From: Usitatibacter rugosus
GTDB taxonomy: Bacteria > Pseudomonadota > Gammaproteobacteria > Burkholderiales > Usitatibacteraceae
NCBI RefSeq assembly: GCF_013003965.1
Contig: NZ_CP053069.1
Coordinates: 2,945,419 to 3,009,418 of the forward strand
Direction: 5' to 3'
Length of the DNA: 64,000 nucleotides
Shown: piece by piece, positions 1-12,945 of the stretch
Position numbering within the stretch: position 1 is the first letter of the stretch
Layout: each line of letters starts with the position of its first letter
The notes under the pieces: model-generated
Database searches by the model: none
Seen by the model: only the letters and a program-made list of their open reading frames with translations
Told to the model about the DNA's origin: nothing
Position numbers and translations under genes: made by a program

Positions 1-1
1 G

Positions 2-547
2 TGGGGCGTGCTGGACGGCGTGGTGCACGCCATCGCCTTCGCCCCGCGCGAGGCGCTGAAGGGCAGCTTCCACGAGAGCGTGACGCGCGAGAATTTCCGC
101 ATCGCGCACGACATCTCCAGCTACAGCCTGGCCGCGCTCGCACGCGGAGCGGCTCCGCTGATGCAGGGGCGGCCGGGCGCGATCGTCACCCTCTCCTACC
201 TGGGTGCCGTGAGCGCGGTGCCGAACTACAACGTGATGGGCCTCGCCAAGGCGAGCCTCGAGGCGGGCGTGCGCTACCTGGCGTCGAGCCTGGGGCCGCA
301 GGGCATCCGCGTGAACGCGATCTCCGCGGGCCCCATCAAGACGCTCGCCGCGGCGGGCATCGGGGGATTCTCGAAGATCCTGCACTTCGTCGAGAAGAAC
401 GCGCCGCTGCGCAGGAACGTCACGATCGACGAAGTGGGCAATGCCACGGCCTTCCTGCTCTCGGACCTCGCCTCCGGGATCACGGGCGAGGTGATGTACG
501 TCGACGCGGGGTTCAACACCACCACGCCGGGGATGGAAGCCGAGTAG
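2..547 (+). CDS. fabI: enoyl-[acyl-carrier-protein] reductase FabI, C-terminal part
   Basis: Reduces enoyl-ACP with NAD(P)H in the last step of each fatty-acid elongation cycle, in the cytoplasm. The reading frame is open to the window edge, so the N-terminus with the nucleotide-binding glycine motif is missing; about 181 residues remain of a family size near 260. Visible FabI features are the SYLGA strand, the [13 protein letters not shown] segment carrying the catalytic Tyr and Lys in the YxxMxxxK spacing, the [15 protein letters not shown] loop, and the closing [11 protein letters not shown] motif, which is very typical of FabI rather than other SDRs. It converges on ppiD with only 9 bases between the stop codons, with no visible terminator there. 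Confidence 0.96.
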   Translation, partial: WGVLDGVVHAIAFAPREALKGSFHESVTRENFRIAHDISSYSLAALARGAAPLMQGRPGAIVTLSYLGAVSAVPNYNVMGLAKASLEAGVRYLASSLGPQGIRVNAISAGPIKTLAAAGIGGFSKILHFVEKNAPLRRNVTIDEVGNATAFLLSDLASGITGEVMYVDAGFNTTTPGMEAE

Positions 548-556
548 TCCCCCCGG

Positions 557-2536
557 CTAGCTGCCGAGCTTGGTCGGGGCCTTCGGGCGCGGCGCCTGCG
601 CCGGCTGCTGCGGCTGGTCGTCGGGGTTCTTCTTCTCGAGCGCGTCCTTGCGGACGCTGAAGCCCACGCGGTTGCGCACGCTCGAGAGCGACGCTTCCAT
701 TTCCTGGGCGGCCACCGCCGAGCGCAGCTGCGTGCCCAGGCCTTCGCGGCGGGCGTCGTCGATCTTCTCCACGTCGATCACCTTGGTGATCCTCACCAGC
801 GAGTAGCCCGCGGGCGTGGTCGTGCCGACGAACGCCGGGAGCTTCTTCGCATCCGCGCGCAGCACCGCATCGACCACCGGCGGGAAGAGCCCGCCCGGCT
901 TCTGGCGGTTCACGGCGAGCGACGCGGGCCACTTGATGTCTTCCGCCTTGCCTTCGCGGGCCGCCTTCAGCTTCGCCTCGCCGTCGGCCTGCGCGAGCTT
1001 CAGCGCCTCCTCGCGCTGGTAGCGGCGCTGCACGTCCGCCTGCACGGCCTCGAAGGGCCGCACCTCGGAAGGCTTGTGCTCCACGACGCGCGCGGCGATC
1101 AGCACGCCGGGGCGCACTTCGAGGGCGGTGGTGTTGCGCTTGTTCTTGATCGCGTCGTCCGAGAAGAGCTCGGCGAGGAGCTTCGGGTTGTTCAGCGCGG
1201 GCGGGGCGCCGGCGCCGTTCTTGGACAGCCAGCCCGTGGGCTGCACGGGGAGCTTCAGCAGCTCGGAGGCGGGCTTCAGGCCCGTCGGCTGCGAGAAGAC
1301 GATGTCGGCGAACGGATCGGCCACTTCGGCGAACTTCGCCGAGGCCGCACGCTTCTTCAGCTCCGCCTCGATCTCGGGCGTGGCGTCGGCGAGCGACTTC
1401 ACGCGCTCGGGCTTGATGTCGGTGACCAGGATCACGTGGTAGCCGAAGTCGCTCAGCACGGGGCCGACGATGTCGCCCTTCTTCGCGGCGAAGGCGGCAT
1501 CCTCGAAGGGCTTCACCATCGCGCCGCGCGGGAAGAAGCCGAGGTCCCCGCCCTGCACGGCCGAGCCCGGGTCCTGCGATTCCTTCTTCGCGACGTCGGC
1601 GAAGCTCTTGGGGTTCTTGCGAACGGCGTCGGCGATGGCCTGGGCTTTCGCCTGCGCGGCCTTCTTGTCCGCTTCGGGCGCGTCGGCCTTGGCGTTGATA
1701 AGGATGTGCGAGGCCTTGCGCTCTTCCTTCTGGCCCCACTTGCCCGCCTTCATCTGCTCGTCGTAGTTACCCTTCACCTCGTCGGCGGAAACCGATGCCT
1801 GGGGCGCCAGCGTGTCGGACGAGACCTCGATGAACTCCGCGCGGACCTGCTCGGGGATCGTGAACTCGGCCTTGTGCGATTCGTACCAGGCCTTGGCCAG
1901 CTCGGGGGTGATGGTGACCTTGGAGGCGTATGCATCGGGCGCGAAGGTGACGACGCTCACCTCGCGCGACTGCTCGGACAGGCGGATGAAGTTGTCGAGC
2001 GTCGAGCGCGGGACGAACGCCGTCTCGACCACCGCGTCGCGATAGGCGGTGAGGCGCATGCTCTCGCGGATGCGCTCGTCCAGCCCGATGGGCGTCAGGC
2101 CCTCCTGCTTGGCGATCGACTCGTAGGCGCGGCGGGAGAACTGGCCCTTCTCGTCCTGGAAGATGAGCTCGGCCTTGATGCGGTCGGCGAGCTGCTGGTC
2201 GCCGATGCGGATGCCGGCTTCCTGCGCTCCGACGGCCGCGAGGCGCTCGTTGACGAGGCGGTCGAGGACGCCGCGGCGCACCTCGGGGTTCTCCATGATC
2301 GACGCGTCGAAGTTCGCGCCGAACTGCTGGCGGTACTGGTCGGCCTGGCGGCGTAGCGCGTTGTCGAATTCCTGCGAGCCGACGCGAAGGCCGCCCACGG
2401 TGGCGATCGTGTCGCCGCCCATCGGCGTCTTGAAGTAATAGTCGATGCCGAAGAGGCCGAACGGAATGACCAGGAAGAGCGCGAAGAACAGCCTGACGAT
2501 CTTCTTGTTACCAAACTCGCGGATCTGCTCGAGCAT
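557..2536 (-). CDS. ppiD: periplasmic peptidyl-prolyl isomerase/chaperone PpiD
   Basis: Membrane-anchored chaperone that meets proteins leaving the Sec translocon on the periplasmic side. The 659-residue protein begins with a short cytoplasmic stretch and one membrane segment (about residues 14-35), followed by a SurA-like N-terminal region and a parvulin rotamase domain near residues 265-365 (KASHIL start, the QGGDLGFFPRGAM core and the FGYHVILV end). The remaining C-terminal half has the charged helical look of the family. It lies downstream of the tRNA-Asp terminator in the tig-clp-lon-hupB order, which is the usual place of ppiD in Proteobacteria. The start at 2536 is supported by the membrane anchor that begins a few residues later. 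Confidence 0.95.
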   Translation of the reverse strand: MLEQIREFGNKKIVRLFFALFLVIPFGLFGIDYYFKTPMGGDTIATVGGLRVGSQEFDNALRRQADQYRQQFGANFDASIMENPEVRRGVLDRLVNERLAAVGAQEAGIRIGDQQLADRIKAELIFQDEKGQFSRRAYESIAKQEGLTPIGLDERIRESMRLTAYRDAVVETAFVPRSTLDNFIRLSEQSREVSVVTFAPDAYASKVTITPELAKAWYESHKAEFTIPEQVRAEFIEVSSDTLAPQASVSADEVKGNYDEQMKAGKWGQKEERKASHILINAKADAPEADKKAAQAKAQAIADAVRKNPKSFADVAKKESQDPGSAVQGGDLGFFPRGAMVKPFEDAAFAAKKGDIVGPVLSDFGYHVILVTDIKPERVKSLADATPEIEAELKKRAASAKFAEVADPFADIVFSQPTGLKPASELLKLPVQPTGWLSKNGAGAPPALNNPKLLAELFSDDAIKNKRNTTALEVRPGVLIAARVVEHKPSEVRPFEAVQADVQRRYQREEALKLAQADGEAKLKAAREGKAEDIKWPASLAVNRQKPGGLFPPVVDAVLRADAKKLPAFVGTTTPAGYSLVRITKVIDVEKIDDARREGLGTQLRSAVAAQEMEASLSSVRNRVGFSVRKDALEKKNPDDQPQQPAQAPRPKAPTKLGS

Positions 2537-2555
2537 CGATCAACTTTCTTGAAAT

Positions 2556-2585
2556 GAAAAGGGCGAACCCGCTTGGGTTCGCCCT
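2556..2585 (-). terminator. intrinsic terminator after tRNA-Asp
   Basis: On the minus strand an 11-bp perfect stem, AGGGCGAACCC with GGGTTCGCCCT, closes on the loop AAGC and is followed by TTTTCATTT. It lies between the tRNA-Asp 3' end and the ppiD start, so it should stop most tRNA transcription before ppiD. ppiD therefore either lives on readthrough or has its own start point in the remaining 20 bases or so. Confidence 0.9.
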
Positions 2586-2591
2586 GGGATC

Positions 2592-2668
2592 TGGCGGAGT
2601 GGACGGGACTCGAACCCGCGACCCCCGGCGTGACAGGCCGGTATTCTAACCAACTGAACTACCACTCC
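2592..2668 (-). tRNA. tRNA-Asp (GTC)
   Basis: 77-nt cloverleaf on the minus strand. The acceptor arms GGAGTGG and CCACTCC pair, the discriminator is G and CCA is encoded. The anticodon stem CCGGC/GCCGG holds loop CTGTCAC, giving anticodon GTC. The T-arm GGGTTCGAGTCCC-type sequence is intact. It follows tRNA-Val by 12 bases and is followed by a terminator, so the two tRNAs are probably one transcript. Confidence 0.97.
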
Positions 2669-2680
2669 AGGTTTCCACGT

Positions 2681-2756
2681 TGGTGGGTGCTGACGGGTTC
2701 GAACCGCCGACATTCGCCTTGTAAGGGCGACGCTCTACCAACTGAGCTAAGCACCC
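2681..2756 (-). tRNA. tRNA-Val (TAC)
   Basis: 76-nt cloverleaf on the minus strand with encoded CCA. The acceptor begins GGGTGCT and pairs with the 3' side before ACCA. The anticodon stem TCGCC/GGCGA encloses loop CTTACAA, giving anticodon TAC. It sits 40 bases after hupB on the same strand; I see no clear separate promoter in that gap. Confidence 0.97.
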
Positions 2757-2796
2757 CGGTACGTAAGCGAAGCTTGCAACCCAACAACGAAGCCCG

Positions 2797-3069
2797 TCAG
2801 TTTACCGCATCCTTCAGGGCCTTTCCAGCGCGAAACTTGGGGACCTTCGCAGCCTTGATGCGGATCGCGGCGCCGGTGCGGGGATTGCGGCCCCCGCGGG
2901 CGGCGCGCTTGCCCACGTAGAAGGTCCCGAAGCCCACGAGGCTCACCGACCCGCCCTTGCGCAGCGTCCCGTGGATGGCCCCCAGGGCCCCTTCCAGGGC
3001 CCTCTCGGCGGCTGCCTTGGAGATGTCGGCCTTCTTCGCGATCGCCTCGATGAGGTCGGACTTGTTCAT
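2797..3069 (-). CDS. hupB: DNA-binding protein HU, beta type
   Basis: Small nucleoid protein that bends DNA as a dimer. The 90-residue length is the standard HU size. It starts [11 protein letters not shown], has the dimer helices, the [21 protein letters not shown] arm segment with the intercalating-loop RNPRTG motif, and ends with the [15 protein letters not shown] helix, all hallmark HU positions. The gene follows lon by 13 bases on the same strand, the classic lon-hupB arrangement. HU rather than IHF is favoured by this linkage and by the arm sequence. Confidence 0.97.
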   Translation of the reverse strand: MNKSDLIEAIAKKADISKAAAERALEGALGAIHGTLRKGGSVSLVGFGTFYVGKRAARGGRNPRTGAAIRIKAAKVPKFRAGKALKDAVN

Positions 3070-3082
3070 CCTTCCTCCGGGC

Positions 3083-5488
<2,406 letters not shown>

Positions 5489-5578
5489 CGAGGTTTCCTG
5501 GAGTTGGCTGCAAAGACGTGGGGGCGGCGGGGCGACCCCGCAAGCCCCGCGGAGGGACTACTGGAAGGCGGGGCGCGC

Positions 5579-6847
<1,269 letters not shown>

Positions 6848-6866
6848 GTTTCCTCTTGCGCGATCG

Positions 6867-7514
<648 letters not shown>

Positions 7515-7516
7515 GT

Positions 7517-8833
7517 CTAGGCTTTCGTTCCCATGAGTTCGTCGAAGGCCACGGGCTGGTCGGAGACCTTCATCTTGCCGAGAGCCCATTCTACGACGTT
7601 GTCCTCCACCACGAGCGCGCGCACATCTTCGAGGCGCGAATCTTCCGCGTAGTACCAGCGAACGAGCTGTTCCGGGTGCTCGTAGCTCTCGGCGTGCGAC
7701 TCGACCATCGAGCGCACCTGTTCGGGGCGCGGGGTGAGGTCGTGGCGGCGGACGAGGTCCTGGAGCAGCAGGCCCAGCTTGACGCGGCGGGTCGCCCGCT
7801 CGGTGAAGAGATCCGCGGGCAACGTCATCTGATTGGTGGTCATTCCGCGGGATTTCAACTCCTCGATCGCGGATTGCTGCATTTGCTGGACTTCCTGGTC
7901 GATCAGCGAGCGCGGGAGGTCGAACGCCGCGGCGGCCGCGAGCGCATCCATCACCTGCTCCTTCACGCGGGCCTTCACGCGCTTGTCGACTTCCTTCTGG
8001 ACGTTGTCGCGCACTTCCCGCTTGAGGCGCTCCACGTCGCCGTCTTCCACGCCGAGCTGGCGGGCGAAATCGGCATCGACGGCGGGCAGCTTCGGCTCGG
8101 ACACGGAGTTCACCGTGACGGTGAATTCGGCCTGCTGGCCTTTCACCGGATCGGCGTAGTCGTCGGGGAACTTGAGCGTGAAGGTCTTCGTCTCGCCGGC
8201 CTTCATGCCCACGGTGTTGGACTCGAAGTCGGGGAGCATGCGGTTCTCGCCGAGGACGACGGCGAAGTTCTTCGCCTCGTTGCCCTCGAAGGCGTTGCCG
8301 GCGATCGTGCCGCGGAAATCGAGGTTCACGAGGTCGCCGGTCTGGGCAGCGCGGGCGACGTTCTCGAACGTGGCGCGCTGCTTGCGAAGCGTCTCGAGCG
8401 TCTTGTTGACGTTCTCGTCGCCGACGGCGAGCGCCGGGCGATAGAGCTCGGTGCCGGCGAGGTCACCCATGTTCACTTCGGGGTAGACCTCGAAGGTGGC
8501 GGTGAAATCGACGCTGGTGGGCTGCGCTCCGGCCTGGCCGGCCTGCACCGGCTGGAAGCGCGGATAGCCGGCGACGCGGTAGTTCTGGCTCTTCACGGCG
8601 TCGATGAAGGATTGCTGCACGGAGTCGTTCAGCACTTCCTGGCGGATCTGGTAGCCGTAGTGGCGCTCGACCATCTTGAGCGGCACCTTGCCGGGGCGGA
8701 ACCCTTCCATGCGGACGGTCTGCGCGAGCTTCTTCAACCGCGTGGCGATTTCCTTCTCGAGGTCGGCGATGGGCACCGACACCGTGAGGTTGCGCTCGAG
8801 CGGACTGGACGTGTTCTGGACTGCCTGCTGCAT
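7517..8833 (-). CDS. tig: trigger factor (ribosome-associated chaperone and PPIase)
   Basis: Binds at the ribosomal exit tunnel and shields nascent chains. The 438-residue protein has the N-terminal ribosome-binding domain including the conserved GFRPGKVP signature near residues 44-51, a central FKBP-like PPIase domain (about 160-245, with [10 protein letters not shown] and [12 protein letters not shown]), and a helical C-terminal chaperone domain. Length agrees with the family (about 430-450). An AAGGAAAAC ribosome binding site precedes the ATG. It heads the tig-clpP-clpX block and lies 72 bases after tRNA-Leu on the same strand. Confidence 0.97.
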   Translation of the reverse strand: MQQAVQNTSSPLERNLTVSVPIADLEKEIATRLKKLAQTVRMEGFRPGKVPLKMVERHYGYQIRQEVLNDSVQQSFIDAVKSQNYRVAGYPRFQPVQAGQAGAQPTSVDFTATFEVYPEVNMGDLAGTELYRPALAVGDENVNKTLETLRKQRATFENVARAAQTGDLVNLDFRGTIAGNAFEGNEAKNFAVVLGENRMLPDFESNTVGMKAGETKTFTLKFPDDYADPVKGQQAEFTVTVNSVSEPKLPAVDADFARQLGVEDGDVERLKREVRDNVQKEVDKRVKARVKEQVMDALAAAAAFDLPRSLIDQEVQQMQQSAIEELKSRGMTTNQMTLPADLFTERATRRVKLGLLLQDLVRRHDLTPRPEQVRSMVESHAESYEHPEQLVRWYYAEDSRLEDVRALVVEDNVVEWALGKMKVSDQPVAFDELMGTKA

Positions 8834-8905
8834 ATCGTTTTCCTTGTTGGTTTTCCCTCATGCCTCCGCGAGGGGCGGGCCGGGCACTACCCGGGTGAAG
8901 CGACC

Positions 8906-8990
8906 TGGTGCGAAAGGAGGGACTCGAACCCACACACCTTTCGGCGCTGGAACCTAAATCCAGTGCGTCTACCAATTCCGCCACTTTCGC
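8906..8990 (-). tRNA. tRNA-Leu (TAG)
   Basis: 85-nt class II tRNA on the minus strand with a long variable arm and encoded CCA. The acceptor GCGAAAG pairs with CTTTCGC. The anticodon stem CTGGA/TCCAG holds loop TTTAGGT, giving anticodon TAG (reads CUA-type leucine codons). It lies just upstream of tig in the same direction. Confidence 0.96.
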
Positions 8991-8999
8991 GGTCGCGAA

Positions 9000-9005
9000 A
9001 TTATA
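9000..9005 (-). promoter_or_regulatory. candidate -10 box for tRNA-Leu
   Basis: The minus strand reads TATAAT here, ten bases before the mature tRNA 5' end at 8990. The -35 region at about 9023-9028 is poor, so only the -10 element is supported. Confidence 0.45.
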
Positions 9006-9032
9006 CCCCAAAGCAGGGCCCTCCGGCACGGG

Positions 9033-9060
9033 TCGAAAACCGCCCGGCCACCGATATAAT
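9033..9060 (+). promoter_or_regulatory. candidate sigma-70 promoter for the hpn operon
   Basis: A perfect TATAAT lies at 9055-9060 with TCGAAA (four of six matches to the -35 consensus) 16 bases upstream at 9033-9038. Transcription would begin near 9067, about 23 bases before the hpnC start, which is a sensible leader length. Confidence 0.5.
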
Positions 9061-9089
9061 CTTGAAAATTCAAAAGCTTCGCGCCGCCC

Positions 9090-9905
9090 TTGCCCGTCGA
9101 CCACTACGAGAATTTCCCCGTTGCCTCGTGGCTGCTGCCCGCCCCGATGCGAGAGCCCGTCGAGGCGATCTACGGCTTCGCCCGGGGGGCGGACGACATC
9201 GCCGACGAGGGGGACGCCGACGACGCGACGCGCCTGGCGGGCCTCGCCGAATACTCGCGCGCGCTGGATGAAATCGAGGCGGGGCGCAACGTCCCCTACC
9301 CGCCTTTCGAGCGCGCCGGCCGTGCGATCCGCGAGCATCACCTTCCGGTCCAGCTCTTCCGCGATCTCATCGACGCTTTCTCGCAGGACGTGACGACAAA
9401 GCGCTACGCGACCTACCCCGACCTGCTCGACTACTGCCGCCGCTCGGCCAATCCCGTCGGTCGCCTGCTGCTGCATCTCTTCGGCCGCACTGATGCGCGC
9501 AGCCTCTCGCAGTCGGATGCGATCTGCACCAGCCTGCAGCTCATCAACTTCTGGCAGGACGTGGCCGTCGACTGGCAGAAGGGCCGTGTCTACATTCCGC
9601 AGGAAGATCTCGTGCGCTTCGGTGTTCCGGAATCGTCGATCGGCGAAGCGCGCGTCGACGACGCCTGGCGCAAGGTGATGGCCTTCCAGTGCGAGCGCTC
9701 GCGGGCGCTGATGCGCTCGGGCGCCCCGCTCGGCCATGCGCTGCCGGGCCGGATGGGCCTCGAAATTCGCGCGGTTGTCGCCGGAGGGGAACGGATTCTC
9801 GATAAGATCGAGGCCGTGGCGGGCGACGTGTTCCGCCATCGGCCGGTCCTCGGCAAGGCGGACTGGCTCGTGATCCTCGCGCGGGCATTCGCGCGCCGCA
9901 CATGA
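9090..9905 (+). CDS. hpnC: HpnC, hydroxysqualene synthase
   Basis: In the three-enzyme bacterial squalene route HpnD makes presqualene diphosphate, HpnC converts it to hydroxysqualene, and HpnE reduces this to squalene. The 271-residue protein is a squalene/phytoene synthase homologue with both aspartate-rich metal-diphosphate motifs: DDIADE (35-40) and DVAVD (157-161) followed by WQKGRVYIP. The family's [25 protein letters not shown] segment is clear and separates it from phytoene synthases. The start is a TTG. Its stop overlaps the hpnD ATG by four bases, showing an operon. Assignment as HpnC rather than HpnD rests on gene order and the PVASWLLP N-terminus. Confidence 0.92.
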   Translation: MPVDHYENFPVASWLLPAPMREPVEAIYGFARGADDIADEGDADDATRLAGLAEYSRALDEIEAGRNVPYPPFERAGRAIREHHLPVQLFRDLIDAFSQDVTTKRYATYPDLLDYCRRSANPVGRLLLHLFGRTDARSLSQSDAICTSLQLINFWQDVAVDWQKGRVYIPQEDLVRFGVPESSIGEARVDDAWRKVMAFQCERSRALMRSGAPLGHALPGRMGLEIRAVVAGGERILDKIEAVAGDVFRHRPVLGKADWLVILARAFARRT

Positions 9906-10735
9906 CCCCCGACGAATACTGCCAGCAGAAAGCCGCGCAGAGCGGCTCGAGCTTCTACTACAGCTTCCTGTTCCTCCCGCCCGAGCGGCGGCGGGCGATC
10001 ACGGCGCTGTACGCGTTCTGCCGCGAGGTCGACGACATCGTCGACGAGGTGCACGAGACCGATATCGCCCGCGCGAAGCTCGCGTGGTGGCGCACGGAAG
10101 TCGCAAACCTCTTCTCGGGCCAGCCGCAGCATCCGGTCACCAAGGCGCTGGCGCCGTTTGCCGCGACGTTCGGCCTCGACGCGGGCCGCATGAACGAGAT
10201 CATCGACGGCATGGAGATGGACCTCACCCATCGCCGCTACGCCGACTTCGAGTCGCTGCGCCTCTACTGCCATCGCGCCGCCGGCGTCGTGGGCCAGCTC
10301 TCGGCCTCGATCTTCGGGTTCCGCGAGCCCTCGACGCTCGAGTACGCGGAGAACCTCGGCATCGCCTTCCAGCTCACCAACATCATCCGCGACGTGGGCG
10401 AGGACGCGCGCCGCGGGCGCGTATACCTGCCGGTCGACGAGCTCGCGAGCCACGGGCTCACGCCCGAAGACATCCTGCAGCGCCGCGGGGGCGACGCGTT
10501 TCGCACGATGATGGCTTTTCAAGCGCAGCGCGCCGAGTCGTACTACGACCTCGCGTTCTCGAAGCTGGCACCCGGGGACAAGCGCGACCAGCGCGCGGGC
10601 CTGATCATGGCCGCGATCTACCGCACGCTCCTCGACGAAATCCGCCGCGACAACTTCGACGTGCTCGACCGGCGCATCGCGCTGACACCGCTGCGCAAGC
10701 TCTGGATCGCGTGGAAGACGTGGGTGGGGACGTGA
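9902..10735 (+). CDS. hpnD: HpnD, presqualene diphosphate synthase
   Basis: Condenses two farnesyl diphosphates to presqualene diphosphate, the first committed step to squalene. The 277-residue protein begins with [20 protein letters not shown], a hallmark of this family, and has the metal-binding motifs DDIVDE (44-49) and DVGED (164-168) followed by ARRGRVYLP. The middle helix [10 protein letters not shown] is the usual substrate-pocket segment. It overlaps hpnC at the 5' end (ATGA) and hpnE at the 3' end (GTGA), so translation is coupled along the operon. All residues expected for activity are present. Confidence 0.93.
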   Translation: MTPDEYCQQKAAQSGSSFYYSFLFLPPERRRAITALYAFCREVDDIVDEVHETDIARAKLAWWRTEVANLFSGQPQHPVTKALAPFAATFGLDAGRMNEIIDGMEMDLTHRRYADFESLRLYCHRAAGVVGQLSASIFGFREPSTLEYAENLGIAFQLTNIIRDVGEDARRGRVYLPVDELASHGLTPEDILQRRGGDAFRTMMAFQAQRAESYYDLAFSKLAPGDKRDQRAGLIMAAIYRTLLDEIRRDNFDVLDRRIALTPLRKLWIAWKTWVGT

Positions 10736-12060
10736 CCGCCGCACGCGGCGGCCGAGCGCCCTCCCCCAAGCGAGTCGCGATCGTCGGCGCCGGTTACGCC
10801 GGCCTCGCCGCGGCCGTGACGCTGGTGCGCGAGGGGTGGAACGTCACGCTCTTCGAGGCGAACCGCACGGCGGGCGGCAGGGCCCGTCGCGTCGAGTATC
10901 GCGGCATGCTGCTCGACAACGGCCAGCACCTGCTGCTGGGCGCGTACCGCGACACGCTCGCCCTGATGCGCGATGTCGGCGTGCCCGACTCCGCGATCCA
11001 GCGCCGCCCGCTCACGCTTCGCATCCCCGGCCGGCTGGCACTCTCCGCGCCGCGGCTGCCCGCGCCCTTCCATCTCGCGGTGGCGCTGGTCACGGCGAAA
11101 GGACTCACGTGGGGCGAGCGCTTCGCGGCCATCCGCATGGCACGTGCGCTGCAGCGAGCGTCGTTTCGCGTGCCGCAAGGCATCACGGTCGGCGATTTCC
11201 TCACGCGCCATGCGCAGCCCGCCGCGGTGCGCGAGCTGCTGTGGGAGCCGCTCTGCATCGCCGCGCTCAACACGCCCGTCGCGCAGGCCGACGCGCAGGT
11301 CTTCGCCAACGTGCTGCGCGACGCGCTGTTCCGCAAGCGCGACGATTCCGATCTCGTGATCCCGTGCGTGGATCTCTCGGCGCTGTTTCCCGATGCGGCG
11401 CTGGCGTGGCTCGGTGAACGCGGCACCGAGATCGCGCTCGGCGTGCGCGCACTCTCGGTCGAGCGCGCCGGCGATGCGTGGAGCGTTACCACCGCCGCGG
11501 GCCCGCGCGCCTTCGACGCCGTGGTGTGCGCCGTCGCGCCGTTTCAAGTCGCGGCGCTCCTCGAGCCCGTGTCGCGCCTGGACGAGCTCACCGCGCGCCT
11601 CCAGCACATCGACCACGAGCCGATCACGACCGTCTATCTCCAGTACGACGCGCCCGTGCGCCTGCCCTTCCCGATGGTGGGATTGGTCGGCGGCCACGTG
11701 CAGTGGGTCTTCGACCGCGAGGCAATCTCCGGGCATCGAGGCCTGATCGCCGCCGTGATCTCGGCGTCCGGACCGCACGAGGGCCTCGAGCAGGACGTGC
11801 TCGCAACCGTTGCGCATCGCGAGATCAACGCGGCCCTCGGCCCCCTGCCGCAGCCGCAGTGGACGAAGGCCATCAGCGAGCGCCGCGCCACGTTCGCCTG
11901 CACGCCCGGCACCTTCCGCCCGCCGAACGAGACGGCCGAGCCCGGCCTCGTGCTCGCCGGCGACTTCACCGACAGCGGCTACCCCGCCACCCTCGAGGGC
12001 GCGGTGCGGAGCGGCATCTCCGCGGCCCGGACCACCATCGACCACCTCGCACAACGATGA
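10732..12060 (+). CDS. hpnE: HpnE, hydroxysqualene dehydroxylase (FAD-dependent)
   Basis: Flavoprotein of the phytoene desaturase family that reduces hydroxysqualene to squalene. I choose the GTG at 10732, which overlaps the hpnD stop; the protein is then 442 residues. It opens with the dinucleotide-binding [12 protein letters not shown] motif near residues 17-28 and the FEAN acidic strand end, followed by the [25 protein letters not shown] segment diagnostic of HpnE. The C-terminus has the second FAD contact [24 protein letters not shown]. The frame extends upstream inside hpnD but without homology there. No squalene-hopene cyclase gene is in this window, so the end product of the pathway (hopanoids) is inferred. 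Confidence 0.93.
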   Translation: MTAARGGRAPSPKRVAIVGAGYAGLAAAVTLVREGWNVTLFEANRTAGGRARRVEYRGMLLDNGQHLLLGAYRDTLALMRDVGVPDSAIQRRPLTLRIPGRLALSAPRLPAPFHLAVALVTAKGLTWGERFAAIRMARALQRASFRVPQGITVGDFLTRHAQPAAVRELLWEPLCIAALNTPVAQADAQVFANVLRDALFRKRDDSDLVIPCVDLSALFPDAALAWLGERGTEIALGVRALSVERAGDAWSVTTAAGPRAFDAVVCAVAPFQVAALLEPVSRLDELTARLQHIDHEPITTVYLQYDAPVRLPFPMVGLVGGHVQWVFDREAISGHRGLIAAVISASGPHEGLEQDVLATVAHREINAALGPLPQPQWTKAISERRATFACTPGTFRPPNETAEPGLVLAGDFTDSGYPATLEGAVRSGISAARTTIDHLAQR

Positions 12061-12809
12061 CGACCTCCCTTCCTCCCGGCTACGTGCCGCCTTCCGACCT
12101 CCTCGCCGAACGCGCCATCCTCGTCACCGGTGCGGGCCAGGGCCTGGGGCGCGCCGTGGCACTCGCCTGCGCGGCCCACGGCGCAACGGTGGCCCTTCTC
12201 GGACGCACGCCCAAGAAGCTCGAAGCCACGGCCGACGCCATCGAAGCCGCGGGCGGCGCCGATCCGGTTCTGATCCCCTTCGATCTCGCGAAGGCGAACA
12301 CGCCCGAGTACGACCAGCTCGCCCACCTGCTGCGCCGCGAGATGAAGCGCCTCGACGGCATCGCGCATTGCGCGAGCCACTTCGTACCTCTCTCGCCGCT
12401 CGCCCACCAGACGCTGGACCAGTGGCTCACGCTGCTGCGCGTGAACCTCGCGGCACCCTTCGCGCTCACCAAGGCGTGCCTTCCCCTGCTTTCGGCGGCG
12501 CCCGACGCCTCCGTCGTCTTCACGGGCGAGACCCATGGCCTCGACCCCGCGGCGTTCTGGGGCGGCTTCGCCGTGGGCAAGGCCGCGCTGCCGGCGCTCG
12601 CCCACATCTGGTCGGAGGAACTGGAGAAGGCCGGGACGCCGCGGCTGAATGTTCTGGTGCCCGGACCCATGAATACTCCGCAGCGCGCGGTGAGCCATCC
12701 GGGAGAGGATCGGGCACGGCTTCCCTCGGCCGAATCCGTCGCGATCGCGTTCCTGTACCTCCTGGGGCGAGAAAGCCACGGCACGAGCGGGAAGACGTTG
12801 CGTATGTGA
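12057..12809 (+). CDS. atypical short-chain dehydrogenase/reductase (YciK-like)
   Basis: A Rossmann-fold SDR of 250 residues, in the size range of E. coli YciK. The cofactor motif [12 protein letters not shown] starts at Thr24. The structural Asn130 ([13 protein letters not shown]) is present. However, the usual catalytic Tyr of YxxxK is replaced: the segment reads FAVGK, with Phe171 and Lys175, and the Ser position falls in VVFTGETHG. The NNAG element is HCAS (104-107). Either the enzyme uses different chemistry or it has a binding role. It starts four bases before the hpnE stop ends (ATGA), so it is co-translated with the squalene genes; whether it acts on a terpenoid is unknown. Confidence 0.82.
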   Translation: MTTSLPPGYVPPSDLLAERAILVTGAGQGLGRAVALACAAHGATVALLGRTPKKLEATADAIEAAGGADPVLIPFDLAKANTPEYDQLAHLLRREMKRLDGIAHCASHFVPLSPLAHQTLDQWLTLLRVNLAAPFALTKACLPLLSAAPDASVVFTGETHGLDPAAFWGGFAVGKAALPALAHIWSEELEKAGTPRLNVLVPGPMNTPQRAVSHPGEDRARLPSAESVAIAFLYLLGRESHGTSGKTLRM

Positions 12810-12945
12810 CACAGTCGACAGGCGCTCGCTCGGGGAATCGGATAAACTACGAATTGCCCGAAATTCGCCTTGTAAGTTGTTGCTTTACCAGAAATAAATA
12901 GAGGCCGGCCCCCGCCCCCACCCCAAGGTCACCCAAGGTCGCACG

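Noticed and set aside
7515-7589. Upstream extension of clpP
   Set aside because: The extra 25 residues lie in tig and do not resemble Clp[11 protein letters not shown] at 7514 is the better start.
12810-12945. Promoter for the cyclase operon in the 136-base gap
   Set aside because: Several AT-rich hexamers are present (for example in GGATAAACT and AATAAATAG) but no pair has both a fair -35 and a fair -10 at 16-18 bases.
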